A stretch of 15,765 nucleotides of DNA, taken from the NCBI GenBank assembly GCA_036821645.1, contig DAISJD010000073.1:1-15765 (forward strand). The letters run 5' to 3'. This DNA comes from DAISJD01 sp036821645. Its GTDB lineage: Bacteria > Pseudomonadota > Alphaproteobacteria > ATCC43930 > CGMCC-115725. Below are positions 1-6,137 of this stretch, in pieces (position 1 is the stretch's first letter; every line of letters starts with the position of its first letter). The notes under the pieces are model-generated. The model was not told the DNA's origin and did no database searches. It saw nothing but the letters and a program-made list of their open reading frames with translations. The position numbers and the translations under genes are program-made.

Positions 1-328
1 GTTCGCGATAGGCGCGCTCCGCCATGCGCGGCGGCGGCGGGGGCTCTTCCTCAAATACCGGCTCTTCATGCACCGGTTCCATCGGCGGCGGCATCCGAAA
101 CATATCATCGATCGACGATTGGGCCATCGGAGCCGAGGGCGGGTCTTCCGGTGCGATTTCGGTCAGTTCGAGAATGTCGTCTTTGGGAATCGTCGGCATC
201 ACGATCGAAGCCGAAACATCGATAGGATCGGGTTTTGCCGGTTCGGATGTGTCTTCGGCGATAATACGCCGGATCGATGCGAGGATTTCCTCCATCGATG
301 GTTCTTGACTCCCTTTGCCCTCAGACAT
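1..328 (-). CDS. DUF2497 / PopZ-like protein, N-terminal part (truncated by window edge)
   Basis: Reading leftward from the ATG at 328-326, 109 codons are visible and the gene runs off the window. The N-terminus carries QEPSMEEILASIRRII followed by an acidic stretch, the hallmark of the alphaproteobacterial DUF2497/PopZ family. PopZ is a cytoplasmic self-assembling scaffold that marks cell poles and recruits chromosome-partitioning and cell-cycle proteins. After about residue 45 the sequence becomes a low-complexity Pro/Glu/Met-rich linker with a PPPPP run near residues 99-103, as expected of the disordered middle of PopZ. The conserved C-terminal helices needed to confirm the family lie outside the window. 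It is probably the last visible gene of the operon that begins with the PIMT-like gene. The Shine-Dalgarno is weak (GGGG three bases before the ATG). Family identity is well supported; equivalence to Caulobacter PopZ is inferred. Confidence 0.85.
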   Translation of the reverse strand, partial: MSEGKGSQEPSMEEILASIRRIIAEDTSEPAKPDPIDVSASIVMPTIPKDDILELTEIAPEDPPSAPMAQSSIDDMFRMPPPMEPVHEEPVFEEEPPPPPRMAERAYRE

Positions 329-460
329 CTGCCCCACACCCAGTCAGTTGACACTCATCCATGGCAATCATCCGGTTTCCCATCAGCGCCCATGCCGCCA
401 CGCATGAACGGGATAGACCATTAAAACCATTTTTTGACGGGATAAGGCTAGATGTTTTGT

Positions 461-498
461 GGGGAACCGACCGGAACGCGGTCGGTTCCCCATTTTTT
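461..498 (+). terminator. Strong 12-bp hairpin followed by a T6 run (plus-strand orientation)
   Basis: A perfect 12-bp inverted repeat has arms at 461-472 and 480-491 (GGGGAACCGACC and its complement) around a 7-nt loop. One A and then six T residues follow at 493-498. This is a textbook intrinsic terminator reading rightward. It lies just beyond the end of the leftward tolC gene, and on the minus strand no U-run follows it. It may therefore act mainly as a hairpin at the end of the tolC message, or may stop antisense transcription. Confidence 0.7.
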
Positions 499-502
499 GC
501 CC

Positions 503-1990
503 TTATTGACCGGTTCCGAAGCCGAAAAATTTATCTTTTACGGCATTCAAATTGCGGTCAGGGTCATAGAAGACGACTTCAAGCCCAAGATCACGCGCCG
601 ATAGGCGTCCAACGGCATTGACAAGCGTAAAGGCGGCAACGACCTCGTCCCGTTGCGATTGCAACAAATTGACCCGCGATTGAAACAGGGTCTGTTCTTG
701 ATTGAGCACATCGAGCACCGTACGCGAGCCAACCGCCGACTCTTGCTTCACCCCTTCCAACGCGATTTCATTGGCGCGGATCTGTTCTTTTTGGGAAACG
801 ATGGTGGCGCGGACGGACTTTAACTGCTCGTAAGCACCGGCGGCCGAGGTAAAGGCGGAACGACGGGCATCATCGACCTGACTGCGCCGTTGCGCCACGG
901 TTTGCTGAGCCTGACGCGATTGCGAGAACACGGCCCCGGCTTCGTAAATCGGGATTTGCAACTGGGCCGTGAGCGACATACTGTCATTGGTAAAGCCAAC
1001 CTGGCCGCCTTCGATGGATCGCGAGATCTGAGCCTGAAGACTGAGCGTCGGCAAGAACTGACCCCGGACCAAGCGGATCTGATCCTCGGCTGCCTGTTGG
1101 GCAAATTGAGCTGCCACAACATTCGGGTTTGCACCACTCGCCAATTTTGCGGCATCACCCTCGTTGGTCGGCAGTTCCGGGAGCGTTTCGGGCGGGGTCA
1201 GGCGTCCTGGCGCCTCGCCCACATCTTTCTCGTATGTTGCGCGCGAAACGGCAAGATTGCCTTCCGCTTGGCGACGTTGAGAGGTTGCAAGCGCGTAAGA
1301 CGCCTCGGCCTGAGCCACGTCGGTCCGGGTGACTTCACCGACCCGGAACCGATCGCGCACCGCCTCCAATTGGCGGCGTAAGACCTCTTCGTTATTGATG
1401 TTGAGCTCCAGTGCCGCCTGATCGCGCACGACGTTCATATAGTCAGTCACGACCGTCAGGAAAACCTGCTGTTCCATCGCGACAAGGCGGGCACGTTCGG
1501 CCCGAATGAGATTGAGCGCTTGATCGGCCTGCGCCTCCGTTCGGCCACCGCGATAAATCGGTTGCTGAACCGTCAAAGAAAAACTGCGCGGGGACAAGTT
1601 TTGGCTGGCCGACCGAGAGCCGCCCACACTGCCACCGGCACTGCCCGGTGCGGCCCCCGGTCCAGCGGCACCGCCGCTGCTGGCACCGCCGCCGCCTGTG
1701 ATATCCTGTTCCTGGGCATTGCGCGTAATCCCCCCCGTCAGATTGGCCGTCACGGTCGGCCGCCAATTCGACAGCGCCTGCGGCAGACCTTCATCCGTCG
1801 CCCGCAGCAACGCACGCTCCGCCATCAGGCTTGGATTGGTTGCATATGCGAGAGACAAAGCATCCAACAGGGTCTTGGCCGAAACGGGAGAAGCGAACGC
1901 ACCGACGCCGACCGCCATACACGAGAAGACCGCAACCCGTCGCAGAAGACGAGACTTTAATGTACCCGAAGGCATTGACCGGATCGGCAT
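503..1990 (-). CDS. tolC: TolC-family outer-membrane efflux/type I secretion protein
   Basis: The product is a 495-residue precursor of the outer-membrane channel that pairs with inner-membrane RND or ABC exporters through a periplasmic adaptor. The start at 1990 is chosen because its ATG overlaps the upstream rhodanese stop (TGATG) and GGGAG lies 7 bases before it; an in-frame upstream ATG at 2029 lacks these. Residues 1-38 form a signal peptide: a basic start, a hydrophobic core and an Ala-X-Ala-like site ending SPVSA. Two outer-membrane efflux repeats follow, with typical pieces such as QQPIYRGGRTEAQ near residue 142 and LQIPIYEAGA in the second half, and long coiled-coil helices between them. 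An unusual Gly/Ala/Ser-rich stretch (about residues 98-130) sits where the first extracellular beta-hairpin loop is expected. Length agrees with alphaproteobacterial TolC proteins. The substrate cannot be inferred, because no adaptor or transporter is in the window. Confidence 0.93.
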   Translation of the reverse strand: MPIRSMPSGTLKSRLLRRVAVFSCMAVGVGAFASPVSAKTLLDALSLAYATNPSLMAERALLRATDEGLPQALSNWRPTVTANLTGGITRNAQEQDITGGGGASSGGAAGPGAAPGSAGGSVGGSRSASQNLSPRSFSLTVQQPIYRGGRTEAQADQALNLIRAERARLVAMEQQVFLTVVTDYMNVVRDQAALELNINNEEVLRRQLEAVRDRFRVGEVTRTDVAQAEASYALATSQRRQAEGNLAVSRATYEKDVGEAPGRLTPPETLPELPTNEGDAAKLASGANPNVVAAQFAQQAAEDQIRLVRGQFLPTLSLQAQISRSIEGGQVGFTNDSMSLTAQLQIPIYEAGAVFSQSRQAQQTVAQRRSQVDDARRSAFTSAAGAYEQLKSVRATIVSQKEQIRANEIALEGVKQESAVGSRTVLDVLNQEQTLFQSRVNLLQSQRDEVVAAFTLVNAVGRLSARDLGLEVVFYDPDRNLNAVKDKFFGFGTGQ

Positions 1991-2322
1991 CAGTAAACTC
2001 CCATTGTCGGTTCTATCGCCCGCGCCCAAGCGTCGATTCCGCCCTGAAGATTGACGGCGGTTGCCATCCCATTGCGTCGAAGCCAGGATACGGCATTGTA
2101 ACTGCGCATCCCATGATGACAGATCACCACCAGCGGTCGGTCGATAGGCAATTCACCGACACGGCCGGGCAGTTGCTGAAGGGGAATCGACAAGCAATCG
2201 TCAAAATGACAGATGTCCTGCTCCCACGGCTCCCGTACGTCCAAAATGGCGAACACACGTGCCTCGGCCCGCCATTTTGCTAGTTCCTGCACCGTGATCG
2301 TCAACGGAAACTCTGCCGACAT
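1990..2322 (-). CDS. Single-domain rhodanese-like sulfurtransferase
   Basis: This 110-residue protein is one complete rhodanese domain with no signal peptide, so it is cytoplasmic. The CDC25-like LDVREPWE strand is at residues 27-34. The active loop CHHGMRS is at 68-74, with Cys68 as the predicted persulfide-carrying nucleophile. The closing LQGGIDAW motif is at 92-99. The family transfers sulfane sulfur to cyanide or other thiols; the physiological acceptor is unknown here. It lies 36 bases after the PIMT-like gene, and its stop overlaps the tolC start by one base, which suggests translational coupling. An AAGGGTGG stretch before the ATG can serve as Shine-Dalgarno. Confidence 0.92.
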   Translation of the reverse strand: MSAEFPLTITVQELAKWRAEARVFAILDVREPWEQDICHFDDCLSIPLQQLPGRVGELPIDRPLVVICHHGMRSYNAVSWLRRNGMATAVNLQGGIDAWARAIEPTMGVY

Positions 2323-2358
2323 GGCATACCACCCTTATGTTCGCCCCCATCAAAAGGC

Positions 2359-3060
2359 TTAAAATACGAATTTTTCCGGCATCGCAAAGCCGGGCAAAGC
2401 CGGGACCGATGTTTCAAACAAGGAGCGTTTGCCGATATTGCCGTCCCGTTTATGAAAGATAATTGCCTCACCCAAGGCACCTGTTCCGGTGACCGATATC
2501 GGCTGCAAGCCCTGCCCGGCACTGGCGATCACGGCGACGAGCCGTCCGCCGTCCGCCAGTTGTGCGAATAACCCTTGCGGAACCATGGGAAGAGCGCCTG
2601 CCACGAGGACGACATTGAACGGTGCATCGGACGCCACACCGTCAGCCAACGGCCCATGGACCATGGCAACCCGTGTTCCATCGGTGAAACGGATGGTATT
2701 CAGCGTCTGCGTTGCTGCCGCGACCAGATCTGCATCGGATTCGAGCCCGATCACGCAGGATGCAAGCGAGGCGATGAGCGCAACCTCATACCCACGATTG
2801 GCACCGACAACCAGAACCCGATCAGTCGGTACGATCTCCGCCGCTTGTACCATACGTCCGAGACTGGTCGGATCAATCAAGCCGCGGCCTCGTCCCAAAG
2901 GCAGACTCGTATCGAGATAGGCCGAACGTTTCAGGGAGGCAGGAACGAAGCGTTCTCTCTCCACCTGTAAAAACGCATCGATGACCGGCTGAGCGCTGAC
3001 CTTGTTAGGCCGCAATTGCCGATCGATCATATTGAGTCGGGCTTCAGCATATTCGTTCAT
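2359..3060 (-). CDS. Protein-L-isoaspartate O-methyltransferase-like protein (divergent active site)
   Basis: The product is a 233-residue PIMT-family methyltransferase. PIMT repairs isoaspartyl damage using S-adenosylmethionine. The start at 3060 gives MNEYAEARLNMIDRQLRP, matching the usual PIMT N-terminus; the frame stays open upstream to 3219 but that stretch resembles nothing in the family. Visible pieces are ERFVP (residues 37-41), the SAM-binding region VLVVGANRGYEVALIA (82-97), FNVVLVAGA (148-156) and LADGGRLVAVI (168-178). Where true PIMTs have the substrate-binding Ile-Ser-Gln-Pro segment, this protein has Leu-Ile-Asp-Pro (61-64), so the catalytic Ser is absent, and the glycine-rich motif I is also altered. 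From memory, PIMT paralogues next to tolC in alphaproteobacteria often share this divergence, so the activity may differ from repair. It is the first gene of the leftward operon. No good Shine-Dalgarno is visible. Confidence 0.85.
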   Translation of the reverse strand: MNEYAEARLNMIDRQLRPNKVSAQPVIDAFLQVERERFVPASLKRSAYLDTSLPLGRGRGLIDPTSLGRMVQAAEIVPTDRVLVVGANRGYEVALIASLASCVIGLESDADLVAAATQTLNTIRFTDGTRVAMVHGPLADGVASDAPFNVVLVAGALPMVPQGLFAQLADGGRLVAVIASAGQGLQPISVTGTGALGEAIIFHKRDGNIGKRSLFETSVPALPGFAMPEKFVF

Positions 3061-3238
3061 GATCAACATCTGACTGCAAGGGCCGGTGCGGAACGGCTGG
3101 ACACCGCGAAAGAGGCACACCAGGCTCGGTCTCATCAAACCGACCCAGTGGTAAATCTGTATATAGCTTGATTTTGCCGAATACAATTGCCTCTCCCACT
3201 TGGGACTGCCATGCACCATCTGAGATCAAAACTATATC

Positions 3239-3268
3239 TTGACGTGCGTGGGAAATGGTGTCTATATC
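3239..3268 (+). promoter_or_regulatory. Predicted promoter of tRNA-Cys
   Basis: TTGACG at 3239-3244 is followed after 17 bases by CTATAT (3262-3267); TATATC with an 18-base spacer is the alternative register. The -10 ends about 14 bases before the first base of the tRNA, a normal distance for a tRNA gene promoter. Confidence 0.7.
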
Positions 3269-3281
3269 GGCGGCCCAAGCT

Positions 3282-3355
3282 GGCCGGATGGCAGAGTGGT
3301 GATGCAGAGGACTGCAAATCCTCGAATCCGAGTTCGATTCTCGGTCCGGCCTCCA
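3282..3355 (+). tRNA. tRNA-Cys (anticodon GCA)
   Basis: A 74-nt cloverleaf with encoded CCA. The 7-bp acceptor stem pairs GGCCGGA (3282-3288) with TCCGGCC (3345-3351). The anticodon stem pairs GAGGA (3307-3311) with TCCTC (3319-3323) around a 7-base loop holding GCA at 3314-3316. The T loop is TTCGATT. The discriminator base is T (3352), the identity base expected for cysteine tRNA. A promoter lies directly upstream. Confidence 0.97.
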
Positions 3356-3464
3356 TTTTCGAGTATGTTTCTGTTGTTTGTCCTTAATTGTTGGCAGCAA
3401 GGTTAGCGATCAGCCCTGAACTGGCAACAGAACATGATGATGGCGGTAAGTTCGTAAAAAAAGC

Positions 3465-3493
3465 TTGGTGTGTGACGCAAGACTGGTTATATG
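3465..3493 (+). promoter_or_regulatory. Predicted promoter of the tRNA-Asn genes
   Basis: TTGGTG (3465-3470) is followed after 17 bases by TATATG (3488-3493), about 37 bases before the first tRNA-Asn. No comparably good pair lies between the two tRNA-Asn genes, so both may come from this promoter. Confidence 0.5.
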
Positions 3494-3529
3494 TCCCCTG
3501 CGTCGCCGTAAATTTAGGTGTCGTGGTAT

Positions 3530-3604
3530 TCCGGGGTAGCTCAGCGGTAGAGCAATCGACTGTTAATCGATCGGCCGTCGGTTCGAACCCGACCCCCGGA
3601 GCCA
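3530..3604 (+). tRNA. tRNA-Asn (anticodon GTT), copy 1
   Basis: A 75-nt cloverleaf including encoded CCA. Acceptor arms are TCCGGGG (3530-3536) and CCCCGGA (3594-3600), with discriminator G at 3601. The anticodon stem ATCGA/TCGAT (3555-3559 and 3567-3571) encloses GTT at 3562-3564. The T stem GTCGG/CCGAC encloses TTCGAAC. It differs from copy 2 only at 3575 (C) in the variable loop. Confidence 0.97.
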
Positions 3605-3682
3605 AATTAGAAACCACGGTTGCGCCTTGATCCGCAGCCGTCATGCCGATCTCCGCCCATTCGAGGGCGATGATAATCCTGT

Positions 3683-3757
3683 TCCGGGGTAGCTCAGCGG
3701 TAGAGCAATCGACTGTTAATCGATCGGTCGTCGGTTCGAACCCGACCCCCGGAGCCA
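3683..3757 (+). tRNA. tRNA-Asn (anticodon GTT), copy 2
   Basis: Identical to copy 1, 153 bases upstream, except for T instead of C at 3728 in the variable loop. All stems, the GTT anticodon and the encoded CCA (3755-3757) are intact. The 78-base spacer between the copies is unrelated to the bases flanking either gene, so only the tRNA itself is repeated. A T7 run at about 3778-3784 follows, without a clear hairpin. Confidence 0.97.
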
Positions 3758-3987
3758 CATTCCCGCGCCTGATCCTCCTTTTTTTGAAATTGCGTCGGAT
3801 CGACATTCATTGTCTATCGGTTTTTTGTGCTGCTTTTTCACCACAAAGCGGTATCTATGTACCGTTTCCGTAAGATTAAATATTCCTCATACGGCTTGAT
3901 GACAGACGAGATCGTCCGTAACTACAATTTTTACCAGCAGTTTTTCGACAGTAAGACATAATAATAAGGGAATCCTTGCCTCGACTC

Positions 3988-4019
3988 GCATGGCATGGCA
4001 TGGCATGGCATGGCATGGC
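3988..4019. repeat. Pentanucleotide microsatellite (GCATG), 6.4 copies
   Basis: Six full copies of GCATG plus GC run without interruption from 3988 to 4019. The tract ends 134 bases before the sseA start codon, in noncoding DNA. A five-base unit is prone to slipped-strand length change. Confidence 0.95.
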
Positions 4020-4143
4020 GCATCGTCAGAAAACACCGCCATCGCACAACGGGTCGACACAGCAATTGCCCCGTTTCGAGGATTGGTTAGGGTCTGGACA
4101 AAAGTCAGTTTCATCTGCCAAGTTGCAGCCCCGTGACCCTCCC

Positions 4144-4147
4144 GGAG
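4144..4147 (+). promoter_or_regulatory. Ribosome binding site deciding the sseA start
   Basis: GGAG lies six bases before the ATG at 4154. It favours that start over the in-frame GTG at 4133, which has no comparable site. Confidence 0.75.
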
Positions 4148-4153
4148 CGCATC

Positions 4154-5017
4154 ATGCCATACGCCCATCCAGATTTACTCGTTACCACACAATGGTTGGC
4201 CGAACGGCTCAATGCACCGGATATTCGAGTCGCCGATGCGACCTATAGAATGCCCGGCGTAACGCCGACGGCAGCCCAGTCCTACGCTTTAGGACATATT
4301 CCTGGTGCCGTTTTCTTTGACATCACAGAAATTGCGGATACCAACAATCCTCTACCGCACATGGTCGCCAGTCCGGAAAAATTTGCGTCACGGATGCGAT
4401 CCCTGGGGCTTGGCGATGGCAATCGGATCGTGCTTTACGATGCGGGCGGGATCGTCGGTGCAGCGCGCGCTTGGTGGAATCTTCGCTATTTCGGTCATCG
4501 CGATCTCGGCATCTTGGATGGTGGTTTACGGCTTTGGCTCAGTGAGGGCCGCAGCCTTGACGACACACCCGCCCCGCCCCGCACGCGCCACTTCACGCCC
4601 AGGATCAATTCTCTGATCATTCGGACCAAGGATCAGGTCCGCGCCAATCTTGCAACGGGGTATGAGCAAGTCATCGATGCCCGCTCGCCCGAACGATTTG
4701 CCGGTACGGCCCCTGAACCATGGCCTGGCCGCCGTCCTGGTCATATTCCTGGCTCTTTCAATGTCGATCATACGACCCTGGTCAATCCAACGACCGGGTG
4801 TTTGCTCGACGCAGAAACCATCCGCGATCGTTTTCTGACTGCTGGGGTCGATCTCGACAAGCCGATCATCACCACCTGCGGTTCCGGTATTACCGCCTGC
4901 GTGTTGGCCTTTGCACTGCATATTATTGGCTGCAAAGATGTCGCCGTCTATGACGGTTCGTGGGCCGAGTGGGGCTTGCCCGGCGATACGCCCGTTGAAA
5001 TCGGCCCTCAGCCATAG
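4154..5017 (+). CDS. sseA: 3-mercaptopyruvate sulfurtransferase (SseA-type tandem rhodanese)
   Basis: The 287-residue product has two rhodanese domains, the normal size for SseA. It moves sulfur from 3-mercaptopyruvate (or thiosulfate) to thiol acceptors or cyanide. The N-terminal non-catalytic domain shows GHIPGAVFFD (about residues 47-56) and WWNLRYFGH (107-115). The C-terminal catalytic domain shows DARSPERF (175-182), GHIPGSFNVD (196-205) and the active loop CGSGITAC at 242-249. CGSG-[VI]-T is the mercaptopyruvate-specific form, unlike the CRKGVT of thiosulfate-specific rhodanese; Cys242 is the nucleophile. There is no signal peptide, so it is cytoplasmic. It stands alone between AT-rich spacers; a clear promoter was not found. 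Confidence 0.92.
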   Translation: MPYAHPDLLVTTQWLAERLNAPDIRVADATYRMPGVTPTAAQSYALGHIPGAVFFDITEIADTNNPLPHMVASPEKFASRMRSLGLGDGNRIVLYDAGGIVGAARAWWNLRYFGHRDLGILDGGLRLWLSEGRSLDDTPAPPRTRHFTPRINSLIIRTKDQVRANLATGYEQVIDARSPERFAGTAPEPWPGRRPGHIPGSFNVDHTTLVNPTTGCLLDAETIRDRFLTAGVDLDKPIITTCGSGITACVLAFALHIIGCKDVAVYDGSWAEWGLPGDTPVEIGPQP

Positions 5018-5432
5018 GCCATTACCCGAGAGACGATTGCGGCCTTGGGCGTCCCGCAATCGTCCGATGCGGGTGATACCGGTTTTTGAAAAACCGAACG
5101 CGACACGGCCGAAAATAACGGCCTTATGTTTGGACGTAACGCAAAAGCTCACGCCCTAAAAATAGAAAACTACCACTGGGATCGGAAGCACTTAAACCAT
5201 AGCACGATAAATTCCTATTAAATTATTCGCATTTTATTATAGAAACCCATTAATTTATACTTTAATCATCAATATTTTCAAATTATTATATATTTTACAC
5301 ATTCTTTTGCATGAAATTGGCGAAAAAACAGAAAAACGTCTCCATCTTAAAGGTTCGATAAACCGATCACGATAGAGTGGACTGTGAAAAAGGCGTCAGA
5401 CGACTGATCAGATGACTGAAAGGCAGAAAACG
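5018..5432 (+). other. Intergenic spacer between sseA and the MarR gene, AT-rich in the middle
   Basis: After a hairpin near the sseA stop and a second small stem (GGCCG/CGGCC, 5107-5123, followed by TTATGTTT), composition drops sharply. The stretch 5221-5280 has 11 G/C in 60 bases, against roughly half in the genes on both sides. No reading frame or RNA fold stands out from 5160 to 5400. Promoter elements for the MarR gene are presumably here, but none was convincing. Confidence 0.6.
5032..5064 (+). terminator. 11-bp hairpin after sseA
   Basis: Perfect arms GACGATTGCGG (5032-5042) and CCGCAATCGTC (5054-5064) surround an 11-base loop, 15 bases after the sseA stop. No T-run follows, so it may be a Rho-assisted terminator or an mRNA 3'-end stabiliser. 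Confidence 0.5.
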
Positions 5433-6095
5433 ATGACGATTGATGCCCTTGATGAATCGGATGATCTGCCTCTTGGTCACGGCTTCATGCTGTGGCAAAT
5501 CACCAATGGCTGGCAGCGAGCCGTACGAGCGGCCCTTGTGCCTTGCGATCTTACCTATGTTCAGGTTGTCTTGCTGGCCGGACTAGAAGATCGTTTAAGC
5601 AAAGGCGAATCCGTCAATCAAGCCGGCCTTGCCCATGCCTTGGGTGCCGACGTGATGATGACATCTCAGGTACTTCGGGTTCTTGAAGCGCAAGGCCTTG
5701 TCCGACGGGATCGCAATCCTCAGGATACGAGAGCCCGCACGTTATTGCTAACCGATGAGGGCAAGGCGCGTCTTAATCAAGCCCTTCCCTTAGTCAAGGC
5801 TGCCGATGATGGTTTTTTTGAAGCTTTAGGCCGCAAAGAAGATCGTTTTATCAAATCAATGCGCAAACTTTGGCGCAAAAGACGGCTCTTCGGCATGCAT
5901 GGACACGATTGCGCAGCTGACGATCCCAACTACGATCAGGGCCAACGCACCATGGACCCATTGGCCCGCCGTCGCCAGCTCATGGAAAGCGCGCGTCTCG
6001 CCAACCGGTCAAACAATGTCGTCATACCGCCACAGCCGATACCACCGCAAGGCCCCAGCCGTCGGCGTCCGAAGCGAGCCCCCACACCGGTTTGA
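5433..6095 (+). CDS. MarR-family transcriptional regulator with C-terminal extension
   Basis: The product is a 220-residue winged-helix DNA-binding protein. The start at 5433 is preferred because AAAGG lies nine bases upstream; an in-frame ATG at 5412 would add seven residues. The N-terminal helix (LGHGFMLWQITNGWQRAV) begins the dimerisation region. The winged helix spans about residues 43-118 and includes the recognition helix MMTSQVLRVLEAQGLV (75-90). The wing is RRDRNPQDTRARTLLLT, with the Asp and Arg typical of MarR. Beyond about residue 150 a tail of about 65 residues, rich in Pro and Arg and ending PRRRPKRAPTPV-like, has no MarR counterpart and looks disordered and basic. MarR proteins usually repress nearby genes until a ligand binds; the target here is unknown. 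Neighbours are sseA behind and the convergent dioxygenase ahead. Confidence 0.9.
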   Translation: MTIDALDESDDLPLGHGFMLWQITNGWQRAVRAALVPCDLTYVQVVLLAGLEDRLSKGESVNQAGLAHALGADVMMTSQVLRVLEAQGLVRRDRNPQDTRARTLLLTDEGKARLNQALPLVKAADDGFFEALGRKEDRFIKSMRKLWRKRRLFGMHGHDCAADDPNYDQGQRTMDPLARRRQLMESARLANRSNNVVIPPQPIPPQGPSRRRPKRAPTPV

Positions 6096-6137
6096 ACCGG
6101 GCAGGCCACGACGTTATTGCCAATCGGTCGCCGCCCC

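Larger units (their letters stand above)
3758..4153 (+). other. Intergenic spacer between tRNA-Asn and sseA
   Basis: About 400 bases without a convincing gene. It contains the T7 run after the tRNA, a small hairpin (CGGTA/TACCG, about 3849-3864, loop TCTATG), the pentanucleotide microsatellite at 3988-4019 and the leader of sseA. No tRNA 3'-end repeat that would mark an attachment site was found. Minus-strand reading frames across the microsatellite only translate the repeat. Confidence 0.6.

Noticed and set aside
890..1381. Plus-strand frame of 163 codons inside tolC
   Set aside because: It is antisense to a well-supported TolC gene and has no recognisable motif.
3160..3186. Minus-strand TTGTAT / TATATA pair upstream of the PIMT-like gene
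   Set aside because: The spacer is only 15 bases, too short for a confident promoter.
3061..3219. N-terminal extension of the PIMT-like gene (frame open to 3219)
   Set aside because: The extra 53 residues match no PIMT N-terminus, and the ATG at 3060 restores the family-typical start.
3384..3806. Minus-strand frame with an internally repeated peptide (APGVGFEPT...)
   Set aside because: The repeat is the antisense translation of the two tRNA-Asn genes, a known source of false protein annotations.
3282..4153. Integrated element or attachment site at the tRNA cluster
   Set aside because: No integrase, no partial repeat of a tRNA 3' end and no phage-like gene in the window.
2301..4154. Two sulfurtransferases flanking tRNA-Cys as a sulfur-metabolism island
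   Set aside because: The genes lie on opposite strands in separate transcription units; proximity alone does not support a functional link.
3887..4168. Minus-strand frame with a CHAMPCHAM-like repeat
   Set aside because: It only translates the GCATG microsatellite; no ribosome site or family resemblance.
6086..6101. CCGGT-TTGA-ACCGG hairpin across the MarR stop as a bidirectional terminator
   Set aside because: Only five base pairs and no T-run on either strand.
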